DNA of 45,910 bases from Gammaproteobacteria bacterium (lineage in GTDB: Bacteria; Pseudomonadota; Gammaproteobacteria; Acidiferrobacterales; Sulfurifustaceae). A program made the translations under genes and the position numbers. Positions 17,171 through 24,424 of the stretch are shown here, in pieces (the stretch's first letter is position 1; the number at the start of each line of letters is the position of its first letter). The stretch is from positions 1 to 45,910 of the forward strand of contig SCRL01000049.1 of assembly GCA_004298065.1 (NCBI GenBank). The letters are read 5' to 3'. The notes below the pieces were generated by a model. It saw nothing but the letters and a program-made list of their open reading frames with translations, was not told where the DNA came from and searched no databases.

Positions 17171-19468
17171 ATGAGAGACGTAGCCAAAAATGCCCGCCCG
17201 AAACTGTCGCGCTCGTTGCGCCTGGGGCTGTTGATCGCTGCCATCATCGGCCTCGTCACCGGACTTTTCGCCTGGCGCCAGGTAGAAAGCGAGCGCGCGA
17301 TCGACCTCGATGACGTAGCGCGCCGCTCGCACGTGCTGGCACAACAACTTTCCGACCGCGTCGTGCACGCTCTTACCCTGCCGGACGAGCAGGCGCGCGC
17401 GCAGCTCCGCCCGCGACTTGAGGGTTTTCGACGACTGCTCGGTTACGCGGTGTTCCGGGCCGACGGCCAGCTGCTCGCCGCGGGCAAAGAAGTATCCGAA
17501 TTCACCGGCCGGATCGAGGGCGCAATGCGCGAAGCGCTGCGTACCGGCAAGGAAGCCACGCAACTCGCGCGCGCGGCGGGCATGCGGGTCCATGTCTACG
17601 CCCAGACGCTGCCCGAGGAAGGCGCACCCACGGGCGTGCTGGTCGTGGTGCACGACGTCACTTATCTCGACGAGCGTGTGGTCACCCGGCTTGCGCAGTT
17701 CGGCTTCTGGGTGCTGATCGTCACGCTGCTCGCCGTGGCGCTCGTGGTGGGCAGTACCTGGCTCGCCTACGAGCGGCCACTGCGCAAACTCGCCGACTGG
17801 ATGCGGCGGCTGCGCACGGAGAACGTCGCCGAGGCGCCGCCGGGACTGCCCTCGGGCCGGCTGCACAGCGAATCGGACCGGCTCGCGGCGTCGTTCCGCG
17901 CGGCCCGCTCCACCGGCAAGGCGCTGTCCGAAGCGGCGCTGCACGCCGAGCAGGTCTGGACCCCGGAGCGACTGCGGGCACACGGTCTCGCCGCCCTCGG
18001 CGAGGCGCACCAGCTCATCGTGGTGAGCAACCGCGAACCGTATATGCACCAGTGGCGCGACGGCAAACCGCGCGCGATCGTGCCGGCGGGCGGGCTTGTC
18101 ACCGCGCTCGATCCGGTGCTGCAGGCCTGCGGCGGGGTGTGGATCGCGCACGGTGCCGGCGACGCCGACCGCGCCACGGCCGACCCCGGCGGCCGGCTCA
18201 CGGTGCCACCGGGCGATACGCGCTATACGCTCCGGCGCGTGTGGCTCACGCGCGAGGAGGAGCAAGGTTATTACTACGGCTTCTCGAATGAAGGTCTGTG
18301 GCCGCTATGCCACATCGCCCACGAACGCCCGGTCTTCCGTGCCGACGACTGGGAACAATATCAGCGCTCCAACCGCCGCTTCGCGGACGCGGTGCTGGAC
18401 GAGGTCGGCGCCGGACAAGCGGTGGTGCTGGTGCAGGACTACCAGCTCGCGCTGGTGCCGCGGATGTTGAAAGAAGCGCGCCCCGACCTGCGCGTCGGGC
18501 TCTTCTGGCACATCCCTTGGCCCAACCCGGAAGCGTTTCGCATCTGTCCCTGGGGCCCGCAAATTCTCGATGGCATGCTCGGCGCCGATCTTCTCGGCTT
18601 CCACTTGCAACAGTATTGCAACAACTTCCTCGACACGGTGGACCGCGTGCTGGAATCGCGCCTCGACTGGGACCATTTCGCCGTCGAGTTGCGCGGCAGC
18701 CGCACGCTCGTGCGACCGTTTCCGATCAGCGTCCAGCCCTGGTCCGAGCGCCACGTGCCCGAGGGCGAGAACCTCGTGAGTCAGCTGACCGCCCTCAAGG
18801 AACAGTACCAGCTCGGCGACAGCTTCGTCGCGGTGGGCGTGGATCGCGTGGACTACACCAAGGGCCTGCCGGAGCGCTTCCGCGCCGTCGGGCGATTGCT
18901 CGAGAAATACCCGCAATACCGCGGGCGCTTCACGCACGTCGCGCTGGGCGCGCCGAGCCGCACGCACATCCCTCGCTACCGCGAGCACCTGGACCGGCTC
19001 GAAGCGCTTGCGGACGAGATCAACTGGAAGTACCAGACCGACAGCTGGAAACCCATCCATTTCCTGATCGCACACCACGACGCCAAAACCGTGCACGCCT
19101 TCCTGCGCATGGCGCCGATGGGCATCGTCAGCTCGCTGCACGACGGCATGAACCTGGTGGCGAAGGAGTACGTCGCCGCCCAGACCGGCGGCAACGGCGT
19201 GCTGATCCTGTCGGAGTTCGCCGGCGCCGCGCGCGAGCTGGCCGACGCGCTGATCGTCAATCCCTATGATACCGAGCAGTTCGCCGAGACCCTGCGCACC
19301 GGGATCGAGATGAACGAAACCGAACGGCGCGCACGGATGCAGCACTTGTCGCGCCAGGTCGAGGAGAACAACATCTATCGCTGGGCGGCGAGCTTCCTCA
19401 CCGAGCTGGGCGCGACGCGCGCCCCGGGCGCCGAGGCGACAAACGGCAACAAGGCAGTGGCGTCATAA
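17171..19468 (+). CDS. otsA: Membrane-anchored GT20 synthase fused to a sensor-like N-terminus (OtsA-like)
   Basis: A 765-residue protein, far longer than E. coli OtsA (474). Residues 18-36 and about 178-199 are transmembrane helices enclosing a roughly 140-residue periplasmic domain. A short HAMP-like juxtamembrane segment (ERPLRKLADWMRRLR) follows, then a GT20 domain from about residue 281. GT20 features include VVSNREP, FWHIPWPNPEAF with the conserved His, DRVDYTKGLPERF (Arg/Lys phosphate contacts) and the Asp-bearing DGMNLVAKEYVAAQ. The E. coli HDYH acceptor-side motif reads QDYQ here, so acceptor identity may differ from glucose-6-phosphate. The arrangement suggests synthesis controlled by an extracytoplasmic signal such as osmolarity (inference). 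Last gene of the operon. Confidence 0.82.
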   Translation: MRDVAKNARPKLSRSLRLGLLIAAIIGLVTGLFAWRQVESERAIDLDDVARRSHVLAQQLSDRVVHALTLPDEQARAQLRPRLEGFRRLLGYAVFRADGQLLAAGKEVSEFTGRIEGAMREALRTGKEATQLARAAGMRVHVYAQTLPEEGAPTGVLVVVHDVTYLDERVVTRLAQFGFWVLIVTLLAVALVVGSTWLAYERPLRKLADWMRRLRTENVAEAPPGLPSGRLHSESDRLAASFRAARSTGKALSEAALHAEQVWTPERLRAHGLAALGEAHQLIVVSNREPYMHQWRDGKPRAIVPAGGLVTALDPVLQACGGVWIAHGAGDADRATADPGGRLTVPPGDTRYTLRRVWLTREEEQGYYYGFSNEGLWPLCHIAHERPVFRADDWEQYQRSNRRFADAVLDEVGAGQAVVLVQDYQLALVPRMLKEARPDLRVGLFWHIPWPNPEAFRICPWGPQILDGMLGADLLGFHLQQYCNNFLDTVDRVLESRLDWDHFAVELRGSRTLVRPFPISVQPWSERHVPEGENLVSQLTALKEQYQLGDSFVAVGVDRVDYTKGLPERFRAVGRLLEKYPQYRGRFTHVALGAPSRTHIPRYREHLDRLEALADEINWKYQTDSWKPIHFLIAHHDAKTVHAFLRMAPMGIVSSLHDGMNLVAKEYVAAQTGGNGVLILSEFAGAARELADALIVNPYDTEQFAETLRTGIEMNETERRARMQHLSRQVEENNIYRWAASFLTELGATRAPGAEATNGNKAVAS

Positions 19469-19541
19469 CTGCTTTCGGAAGCATCCGGCGGCAATATGAA
19501 CGTGCGTGGCGGTGCGCTATCATCGCGGCACCACAACGAGA

Positions 19542-20657
19542 ATGTGCCGCTTGTACAAGCTCATCCAACCACTGCTGTTCCGGCTCGACGCCGAGGCCAG
19601 CCACCGTCTCGCGTTCGGCGCGCTGCGCGCGCTCAACTACCTCCCCGGTTTCAGCCGTTGCTTGCGCGGCGCGCGCGCGCCCGGGCTGCCGGTCGAGGTC
19701 ATGGGGATAAAATTTCCCAACCCGGTCGGCCTCGCCGCCGGGCTCGACAAGAACGCCGAATACGCGCCGCTGCTCGCCGCTTTCGGCTTCGGTTTCCTCG
19801 AACTCGGCACGGTCACCCCGCGCCCGCAGCCGGGCAACCCGAAACCGCGGCTGTTCCGCCTGCCGGCGGCGCACGCGATCGTCAACCGCATGGGCTTTAA
19901 CAACGTCGGCGTCGCGCTATTCCTGAACAACGTGTATCAATGGGAGTGCCCCTGCCCGATCGGCATCAACATCGGCAAGAACAAGGACACGCCGCTGGAG
20001 AATGCGGTGGACGACTACCTCGCGGCGCTACGCGCGGTCTATCCGCACGCAAGTTATGTGACGGTCAACATCTCCTCGCCCAACACGCCCGGGCTGCGCG
20101 AGATGCAGTCGCAGGAGAATCTCGACGAATTGCTGCGCGCGATCAAGGCCGACCAGACGACGCTCACCCGCATCCATGGGCGTTATGTGCCGCTGGCGGT
20201 GAAGATCGCGCCCGACCTCGATGACGTCCAGATCGCCGCCATCGCCGCGCTCGCGCAGGCGCACAAGATCGACGCCGTGATCGCGACCAACACCACCGTC
20301 GCGCGCCCGGGGCTGGAGCAGGCGCCGCTGGCGAAGGAAGCCGGCGGCCTTTCCGGCCGGCCGCTCAAGGCGCTGTCCACGGCCGTCATCCGCAAGCTGT
20401 ATGCACACCTGCAAGGGAAAATTCCCATTATCGGCGTCGGCGGCATCGAAACCGCCGAGGATGCATGGGAAAAGCTCGTCGCCGGCGCCGAGCTGGTGCA
20501 GATCTACTCCGCGCTCGTCTACGAAGGCCCCGGCGTGGTCGGGAAAATCGTCCACGGCCTGGCCCAGAAAACCGCGATGTGGGGCGCGGCCACGCTCACC
20601 GAAGCGGTCGCCAAGGCGCGCCTCAACAGCCCTAACAGCGCGAATGGACAGGATTAA
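19542..20657 (+). CDS. pyrD: Quinone-dependent dihydroorotate dehydrogenase
   Basis: A 371-residue class 2 DHODH that oxidises dihydroorotate to orotate in pyrimidine synthesis and passes electrons to membrane quinones. The N-terminal helix pair (KLIQPLLFRLDAEASHRLAF) is the membrane/quinone site. FPNPVGLAAGLDKN and NRMGFNNVG bind FMN, and NISSPNTPGLR carries the class 2 catalytic serine. GGIETAEDAWEK is the late phosphate-binding loop. The protein is about 25 residues longer than usual. Its last codons run into the ACAGGATT-type repeat at 20647, which appears to have supplied the C-terminal tail (SANGQD) and stop. A TTG at 19551 is an alternative start. Confidence 0.93.
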   Translation: MCRLYKLIQPLLFRLDAEASHRLAFGALRALNYLPGFSRCLRGARAPGLPVEVMGIKFPNPVGLAAGLDKNAEYAPLLAAFGFGFLELGTVTPRPQPGNPKPRLFRLPAAHAIVNRMGFNNVGVALFLNNVYQWECPCPIGINIGKNKDTPLENAVDDYLAALRAVYPHASYVTVNISSPNTPGLREMQSQENLDELLRAIKADQTTLTRIHGRYVPLAVKIAPDLDDVQIAAIAALAQAHKIDAVIATNTTVARPGLEQAPLAKEAGGLSGRPLKALSTAVIRKLYAHLQGKIPIIGVGGIETAEDAWEKLVAGAELVQIYSALVYEGPGVVGKIVHGLAQKTAMWGAATLTEAVAKARLNSPNSANGQD

Positions 20658-20748
20658 CAGGATTTACAGGATTAAAAGCTAAAGAAATTCCAGACAATTA
20701 GCTTTCTTAATTGTCTTCCAAAATCCTGATAATCCTGTGAATCCTGTC
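20647..20748. repeat. Large imperfect hairpin built from ACAGGATT units
   Basis: The left arm 20647-20673 contains three tandem copies of roughly ACAGGATT(A/T). The right arm 20722-20748 is its imperfect reverse complement. Between them lies a second perfect hairpin: AGACAATTA (20692-20700), a seven-base loop, TAATTGTCT (20708-20716). The element overlaps the pyrD stop and separates it from the lipoprotein gene. Similar ACAGGATT-type repeats occur in many environmental genomes. Here it may act as the pyrD terminator. Confidence 0.75.
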
Positions 20749-20792
20749 TAATTTTTCTTCTTTAGGTTCTAAGATTACGGATCGAGGCGTAT

Positions 20793-22280
20793 ATGATCCG
20801 TGCCCTGCGAATCCCCATCGTCCTGCTGCTTGCAGCCTGGCTTTCCGGCTGTGCGAGCTGGTATTTCGAGAAAGCCGGGGCGCCGCCGACGCCGTCACCG
20901 AAATACGAACTGGCGCAGTGGCCCTACAAGGAATACTGGACTGGCATCATCTTCAACGGCGCCAAGATCGGCTTCTCACATCTTTCACTGGCGCCCGCGG
21001 ACGGACAGCACGAAGTCCGTTCCGAAGCCTCGTTCGTGCTGCACTTTCTCGGACTCGAAAAGAAATTCCGCTTCAAGAGCGCCGACCGGGTGGATAGCAA
21101 TCTGGCGTTGCGGCGCTTCGAGTACGACTATCACATCGACGGCAACGACCTGAAACTCACCGGCGAAGTCGAGAATAATGCGCTGCGCGTGCATATCGTC
21201 ACGGCAAAGAACACCACCGACCAGACGCTTCCGCTCACCGAGCCGGTGTACTCGACCAGCATCCTGCCGCTCTATCCGCTGCTGCACGGCCTCGAAATCG
21301 GGCGCGAGTATCGCTACACGGTGTACGACGGCGAGACGCAGGTGCTGGCGGAAGTGACACAGACAGTGCTGGCCTACGAAACCAGCAAGCTCTTCAGTGG
21401 TCCGGCCTACAAAATCGAAACCCGGATGCACGGCCACAAGACCACGACGTGGGTGAGCGCCGACGGCCTGCCGCAGCTCGAAATGGCGCTGAATGGCGTA
21501 CTCATCTCCGCGCTCGAAACCGAAAAACAGGCCAAGCGCTACCTCGCGCTCGCAAGCCTGAACAAGCAGGACGTGCTGCTCGATTTCAGCATGGTGCGCC
21601 CAGATCGGCCGATCCCGAACGCGCGCAAGCTCGATTATCTGAAAATCGAGATCGAAGGTATCGAGCAGCGCCTCGCGCCGCCGACCGATGGCGGCCAGCG
21701 CTGCGAATGGGCGAATAATGTCGCCGCCTGCGAAATCCGTCGTGTGTTGCCGCCACCGGCAATTACCGGGACCTCTGACACCAAACTACGCGACCACTAC
21801 CTCCGCCCGACCGTCACCGTGCCTAGCTTCGAGCCACGCATCCGCATGCAGGCGCAACAGATCGCCGGCGGTGCGAAAGAACCGATAGAGATCATTAATC
21901 AGCTGGTGGCGTGGATACAGGCGAACATCCAGAAATCACCCGTGGACGTGTTCTCGGCGCTGGACGTGCTGGAAACCAGAAAAGCCGAGTGCCAGGGGCA
22001 CGCCTATCTCTACACTTCCTTCGCCCGCGCCCTCGGCATCCCGACGCGTGTCGTAAACGGTCTTGCCTACTCGGAAGAGCTAAAGGGCTTTCTCTACCAT
22101 AGCTGGAACGAAAGCCTTATCGGCGGGACATGGCTTACCGTGGACCCGACCTTCGGTCAGGTCGGCGTGGATGCCACGCACATCAAGCTGATCGAGGGTG
22201 AAAGTTCGGCGGAGCTGATGCCGCTGGTGGACGTAGTGGGGAAAATCAAGGCGCGAGTGATTTCTTTGGATGGAAACTAA
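20793..22280 (+). CDS. Lipoprotein with transglutaminase-like domain
   Basis: A 495-residue exported lipoprotein. Residues 1-20 form a lipoprotein signal peptide with lipobox LSGC (Cys at about residue 20). Residues about 45-300 are beta-rich with no match that I recognise. The C-terminal part is a transglutaminase-like domain with the catalytic cysteine in KAECQGHAYLYTSFARALG, the His in YHSWNESL and the Asp in VDPTFGQ. Such proteins in Gram-negative bacteria are usually periplasmic proteases or amidases of unknown target. The stop codon (22278-22280) lies inside the last attC core of the convergent integron array, so the array ends exactly at this gene. Confidence 0.82.
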   Translation: MIRALRIPIVLLLAAWLSGCASWYFEKAGAPPTPSPKYELAQWPYKEYWTGIIFNGAKIGFSHLSLAPADGQHEVRSEASFVLHFLGLEKKFRFKSADRVDSNLALRRFEYDYHIDGNDLKLTGEVENNALRVHIVTAKNTTDQTLPLTEPVYSTSILPLYPLLHGLEIGREYRYTVYDGETQVLAEVTQTVLAYETSKLFSGPAYKIETRMHGHKTTTWVSADGLPQLEMALNGVLISALETEKQAKRYLALASLNKQDVLLDFSMVRPDRPIPNARKLDYLKIEIEGIEQRLAPPTDGGQRCEWANNVAACEIRRVLPPPAITGTSDTKLRDHYLRPTVTVPSFEPRIRMQAQQIAGGAKEPIEIINQLVAWIQANIQKSPVDVFSALDVLETRKAECQGHAYLYTSFARALGIPTRVVNGLAYSEELKGFLYHSWNESLIGGTWLTVDPTFGQVGVDATHIKLIEGESSAELMPLVDVVGKIKARVISLDGN

Positions 22281-22355
22281 CATTCGCGTTAACCTGCGAA
22301 TAAAAGTGGCGCGAAGCGCCGCTTTTGCAAGTCGGTGTTGAACGCGTTGTTATGT
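22275..22355 (-). other. attC site of the last cassette (VOC)
   Basis: On the cassette strand it runs ACATAAC ... GTTAGTT (81 bases). The inner arms CGCGTTCAAC and GTTAACGCG pair with one unpaired C, the extrahelical base typical of attC. The central stem is AAGCGGCGC/GCGCCACTT-like. Each 7-base core deviates at one position from RYYYAAC / GTTRRRY. It overlaps the stop codon of the lipoprotein gene. Confidence 0.85.
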
Positions 22356-22361
22356 GGCGTT

Positions 22362-22736
22362 CTATTCATACTGCTCACCAAAACGTATTGCATTACCGTA
22401 AGGGTCGTTGACTTGCATTTCATACATTCCCCACGGCTGCTTTGTTAACTCATAAGCAAAGAGCGCGCCGTTAGCCTTAAACTCGGCAAACAACGCCTCG
22501 ATATTTTCGACCCGTATGTAGCAACTACTTTGGCATGCAATCGCCCTCGCCTCAGCTTCGGTAGGTGCTTGCCAGAAATGAATTTCTGTTTTCCCTCTCT
22601 TGATAATGAGGTGCTTGTATTCGGGGAACTTCTCGGCAATCACGAAGTTGAGTTTGGACTCAAAAAACTCCGCCGTTATTTCGATATTGCCGGTTGGCAG
22701 CTGTGGAATTGCTGGGCTAAGTACGGCGATGCTCAT
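22362..22736 (-). CDS. VOC-family / bleomycin-resistance-like protein (cassette 4)
   Basis: A 124-residue single-domain VOC (glyoxalase/bleomycin-resistance) protein. Residues about 1-30 (VLSPAIPQLPTGNIEITAEFF) and HFWQAP are typical of the bleomycin-binding group, and the end (YEMQVNDPYGNAIRFGEQ) is the conserved VOC C-terminal strand. Such cassette-borne proteins may bind drugs or detoxify small molecules, but the ligand is not known. The ATG at 22736 follows AGAGGA; the frame's earlier ATG at 22757 lies in the attC core (GTTATG) and is less likely. The gene ends seven bases before its attC. Confidence 0.8.
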   Translation of the reverse strand: MSIAVLSPAIPQLPTGNIEITAEFFESKLNFVIAEKFPEYKHLIIKRGKTEIHFWQAPTEAEARAIACQSSCYIRVENIEALFAEFKANGALFAYELTKQPWGMYEMQVNDPYGNAIRFGEQYE

Positions 22737-22753
22737 TCCTGTTCCTCTAAGCC

Positions 22754-22828
22754 ACATAACGTCCCGCTTGAGGCGACGAGCAAAGCGCGCAGCGCTTTGC
22801 GAGGTCGCTCTCGAAGCGGTTGTTAGGC
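22754..22828 (-). other. attC site of cassette 3
   Basis: 75 bases. On the cassette strand the outer cores are GCCTAAC (perfect RYYYAAC) and GTTATGT. The inner arms CCGCTTCGAG and CTCAAGCGG pair with one extrahelical C. The central stem contains CGCAAAGCGC/GCGCTTTGC. Confidence 0.88.
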
Positions 22829-22835
22829 CGTCAGA

Positions 22836-23315
22836 TTACCCACAGACCACCTTACCGAAGAAGATGCGAACAATGAACGAGGGTATGCAGAACCCCGTAC
22901 TGACGTTCACGAACGCAGCGGCCACAAGCGACCAACCGACGATATAGCCGACCATGGGCATGCCTGCTTGAAAGCCCCATGCAGCGGCAATAAGCATGAT
23001 CGTCGCCAAAGCACAGGCGAAGCGTCGACGGGCTCCGTAACGGGGCAGTGCTGGTGTCCCGAGTAGATGGCGCAGGCCATAGTTGTAAAGAACATCAAAA
23101 GGATGCCCCGGCAGAATTGCGCCCAGTGCCGCAAAGGGCACCAAGGCCCACAGAATCGTTGGCGAAGCGAGCGCTGTTCCCACGGCTGCCCATACCATGC
23201 AGATTGCTGGCGACAGCCGCAATGGATAATCAATCTGCGCGCATGTTTTGTCATCCAAGCCGCAGAAGCCCTGCGCCTGGATTCTTTCACGTACTGTTGC
23301 AGTGACTGTTGACAT
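22836..23315 (-). CDS. DUF4395-like integral membrane protein (cassette 3)
   Basis: A 159-residue membrane protein with about four hydrophobic segments (near 38-54, 56-70, 102-117 and 122-140). An N-terminal region CGLDDKTCAQIDYPLRLSPA and a conserved-looking C-terminus (GFCIPSFIVRIFFGK) suggest the DUF4395 family, which has no known function. A very strong Shine-Dalgarno (AGGAGGT) precedes the start. The stop is eight bases before the attC core. No catalytic motif is visible. Confidence 0.65.
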   Translation of the reverse strand: MSTVTATVRERIQAQGFCGLDDKTCAQIDYPLRLSPAICMVWAAVGTALASPTILWALVPFAALGAILPGHPFDVLYNYGLRHLLGTPALPRYGARRRFACALATIMLIAAAWGFQAGMPMVGYIVGWSLVAAAFVNVSTGFCIPSFIVRIFFGKVVCG

Positions 23316-23337
23316 GACGGACCTCCTGATTGTGGTG

Positions 23338-23402
23338 GCCTAACGAGCTAGCTAATCGGCGCGGCGTTTTTTGCCGCGTCCGGGTTGAGCGATTTGTTAG
23401 CT
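23338..23402 (-). other. attC site of cassette 2
   Basis: 65 bases. On the cassette strand it begins AGCTAAC and ends GTTAGGC (perfect GTTRRRY). The inner arms GCTCAACCCGG and CCGATTAGC pair imperfectly with an unpaired C. The stem GACGCGGCAAAAAACGCCGCG closes the structure. Confidence 0.82.
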
Positions 23403-23977
23403 TGCAATACTTCGACATCTGGCAAGTTCTGAAATACCTCTTCAACTGTTTTGTTTTTGGTCAGTGCCTTCACTACCGACGGCAACGGTTCAGCCCAGAT
23501 TTCAGGAAAATCTCTTTCCGAAGAGTGAGCGATTGAAAAGGCAAGCTTCTCAACCGGAGGGAAGAACTCGGCAGCCACTCCAGGCTTATTACCTCTAGCG
23601 TCAATTCGATACCAGCCATGCTGCTTTAAATAAACAGCATTCAGGCCATGAAGGCTGTAAGGGGGTCCGTCGCTTTCAATAGTAAGCCTCTGGTAGCACA
23701 GACCAGCCGGGATTCCGTTGGCTCTCAATAGGGCGGCCAACAAGTGACTCTTGGCATAGCAGTAGCCAGTACCGTGGAGCAAGACATCGGAGGCTTTGCA
23801 GGTGACCGGATTTTTCCGGTAGTCCCAGCTGTGCTTAATGGAGTCACGGACGAATTCAAAGCAGTTTTTCGCCACCGCTTCGTCTGAGGCACAGCTCTCG
23901 GCAAGCTCCGCTGCCTTTCTCGCTATTGTCGGATGCTTCCAGTCGATGAATTCACTACTTTCGAGATATTGTTCCAT
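23348..23977 (-). CDS. Transglutaminase-like protein (cassette 2)
   Basis: A 209-residue cytoplasmic protein of the transglutaminase-like superfamily. The catalytic cysteine is in GTGYCYAKSHLLAALLRANG (about residues 90-109), the His in YSLHGLNAVYL and the Asp in WYRIDARGNK. It has no signal peptide, unlike the lipoprotein with the same fold at the other end of the array. The last 17 residues (ANKSLNPDAAKNAAPIS) are encoded by the attC itself, a recurring feature of cassette proteins that read through their recombination site. The function is not known. Confidence 0.85.
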   Translation of the reverse strand: MEQYLESSEFIDWKHPTIARKAAELAESCASDEAVAKNCFEFVRDSIKHSWDYRKNPVTCKASDVLLHGTGYCYAKSHLLAALLRANGIPAGLCYQRLTIESDGPPYSLHGLNAVYLKQHGWYRIDARGNKPGVAAEFFPPVEKLAFSIAHSSERDFPEIWAEPLPSVVKALTKNKTVEEVFQNLPDVEVLQANKSLNPDAAKNAAPIS

Positions 23978-24014
23978 GTGGACTCTCAGTAAATCGCTGC
24001 CGGTGTTTCTTGCA

Positions 24015-24188
24015 AGCTAACGGGGCGCGAGTTGAGCCGCACCCCGAGCGAAGGGAGAGAGACGCAGTCTCTTGACCTTCGCGAGCGGGCGGCAGCCGCG
24101 CGGAGCGCGGTGGCGGCTCGAACGAGGGTTGGGCGGCGCGCAGCGCCGGCCCGGCCCGAGTGAGCGCGCAACTCGCGCCCCGTTGGAG
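24015..24188 (-). other. Unusually long attC-like site of cassette 1
   Basis: 174 bases. On the cassette strand the cores are CTCCAAC and GTTAGCT. The terminal arms GGGGCGCGAGTTG and CAACTCGCGCCCC pair without mismatch over 16 bp including flanking AAC/GTT. No extrahelical base is seen in these arms. The inner part is very GC-rich and folds on itself. Confidence 0.7.
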
Positions 24189-24247
24189 GGTCGCGCGGCT
24201 AGCGCCGAGTGTCCCCGCACCGCTTGAAATGCATCGTTGTCGTTCAT
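24017..24247 (-). CDS. Tiny ORF of cassette 1, largely inside its attC
   Basis: A 76-codon frame that starts at ATG 24247, preceded by AAAGGA, and runs through the whole long attC, ending at TAG inside the last core. Only the first 20 residues (MNDNDAFQAVRGHSALAARP) come from unique cassette DNA; the rest is Arg/Pro-rich translation of the attC. It may be a real short peptide, or the cassette may be non-coding. No family is recognised. Confidence 0.3.
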   Translation of the reverse strand: MNDNDAFQAVRGHSALAARPSNGARVARSLGPGRRCAPPNPRSSRHRAPRGCRPLAKVKRLRLSPFARGAAQLAPR

Positions 24248-24294
24248 CGAAGGCAGAGTCCTTTCAGGTTGCACGATCGAGGTGCTGCGCGACC

Positions 24295-24347
24295 GTCCAA
24301 CTTAAATTCGACCGCCTAAATCCCGGGTTGTAAACCGGCATTTAGGC
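24295..24347 (-). other. Candidate attI recombination site
   Basis: On the cassette strand GTTGGAC (24295-24301) fits the GTTRRRY core perfectly at the boundary between the intI leader and the first cassette. Next to it, 24314-24347 forms a hairpin: GCCTAAAT-c-CCGG, an eight-base loop, CCGG-c-ATTTAGGC. Confidence 0.65.
24306..24334 (-). promoter_or_regulatory. Candidate cassette promoter Pc
   Basis: On the minus strand TTTACA (24329-24334) matches -35 at five of six bases. TCGAAT (24306-24311) matches -10 at four of six, with exactly 17 bases between. The predicted start near 24299 coincides with the attI core, so transcription would run into cassette 1. It overlaps the attI hairpin. Confidence 0.5.
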
Positions 24348-24359
24348 TGGATAAAAAAT

Positions 24360-24404
24360 TTGATGTGATAAAAATCAAAGTATTAGTATTTTTTATCACA
24401 TCAA
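24360..24404. promoter_or_regulatory. Perfect 15-bp inverted repeat with FNR/CRP-like box upstream of intI
   Basis: TTGATGTGATAAAAA (24360-24374), a 15-base spacer, then its exact complement TTTTTATCACATCAA (24390-24404). Within it, GTGAT-AAAA-ATCAA (24365-24378) matches nine of ten FNR-box positions, and TGTGA-N6-TCAAA (24364-24379) matches nine of ten CRP positions. A weak -10 (TAGTAT, 24384-24389) lies between the arms. The Shine-Dalgarno of intI is ten bases downstream. No LexA box was found. Confidence 0.6.
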
Positions 24405-24424
24405 GACCTGTGCAGGGAGGCACT

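Noticed and set aside
20647-20673. CRISPR-like array of ACAGGATT units
   Set aside because: Units are adjacent with no unique spacers and no cas genes are near; it is an inverted repeat.
24348-24424. LexA (SOS) box upstream of intI
   Set aside because: Only a short CCTG-TG-CAGG palindrome is present, with wrong spacing for the CTGT-N8-ACAG consensus.
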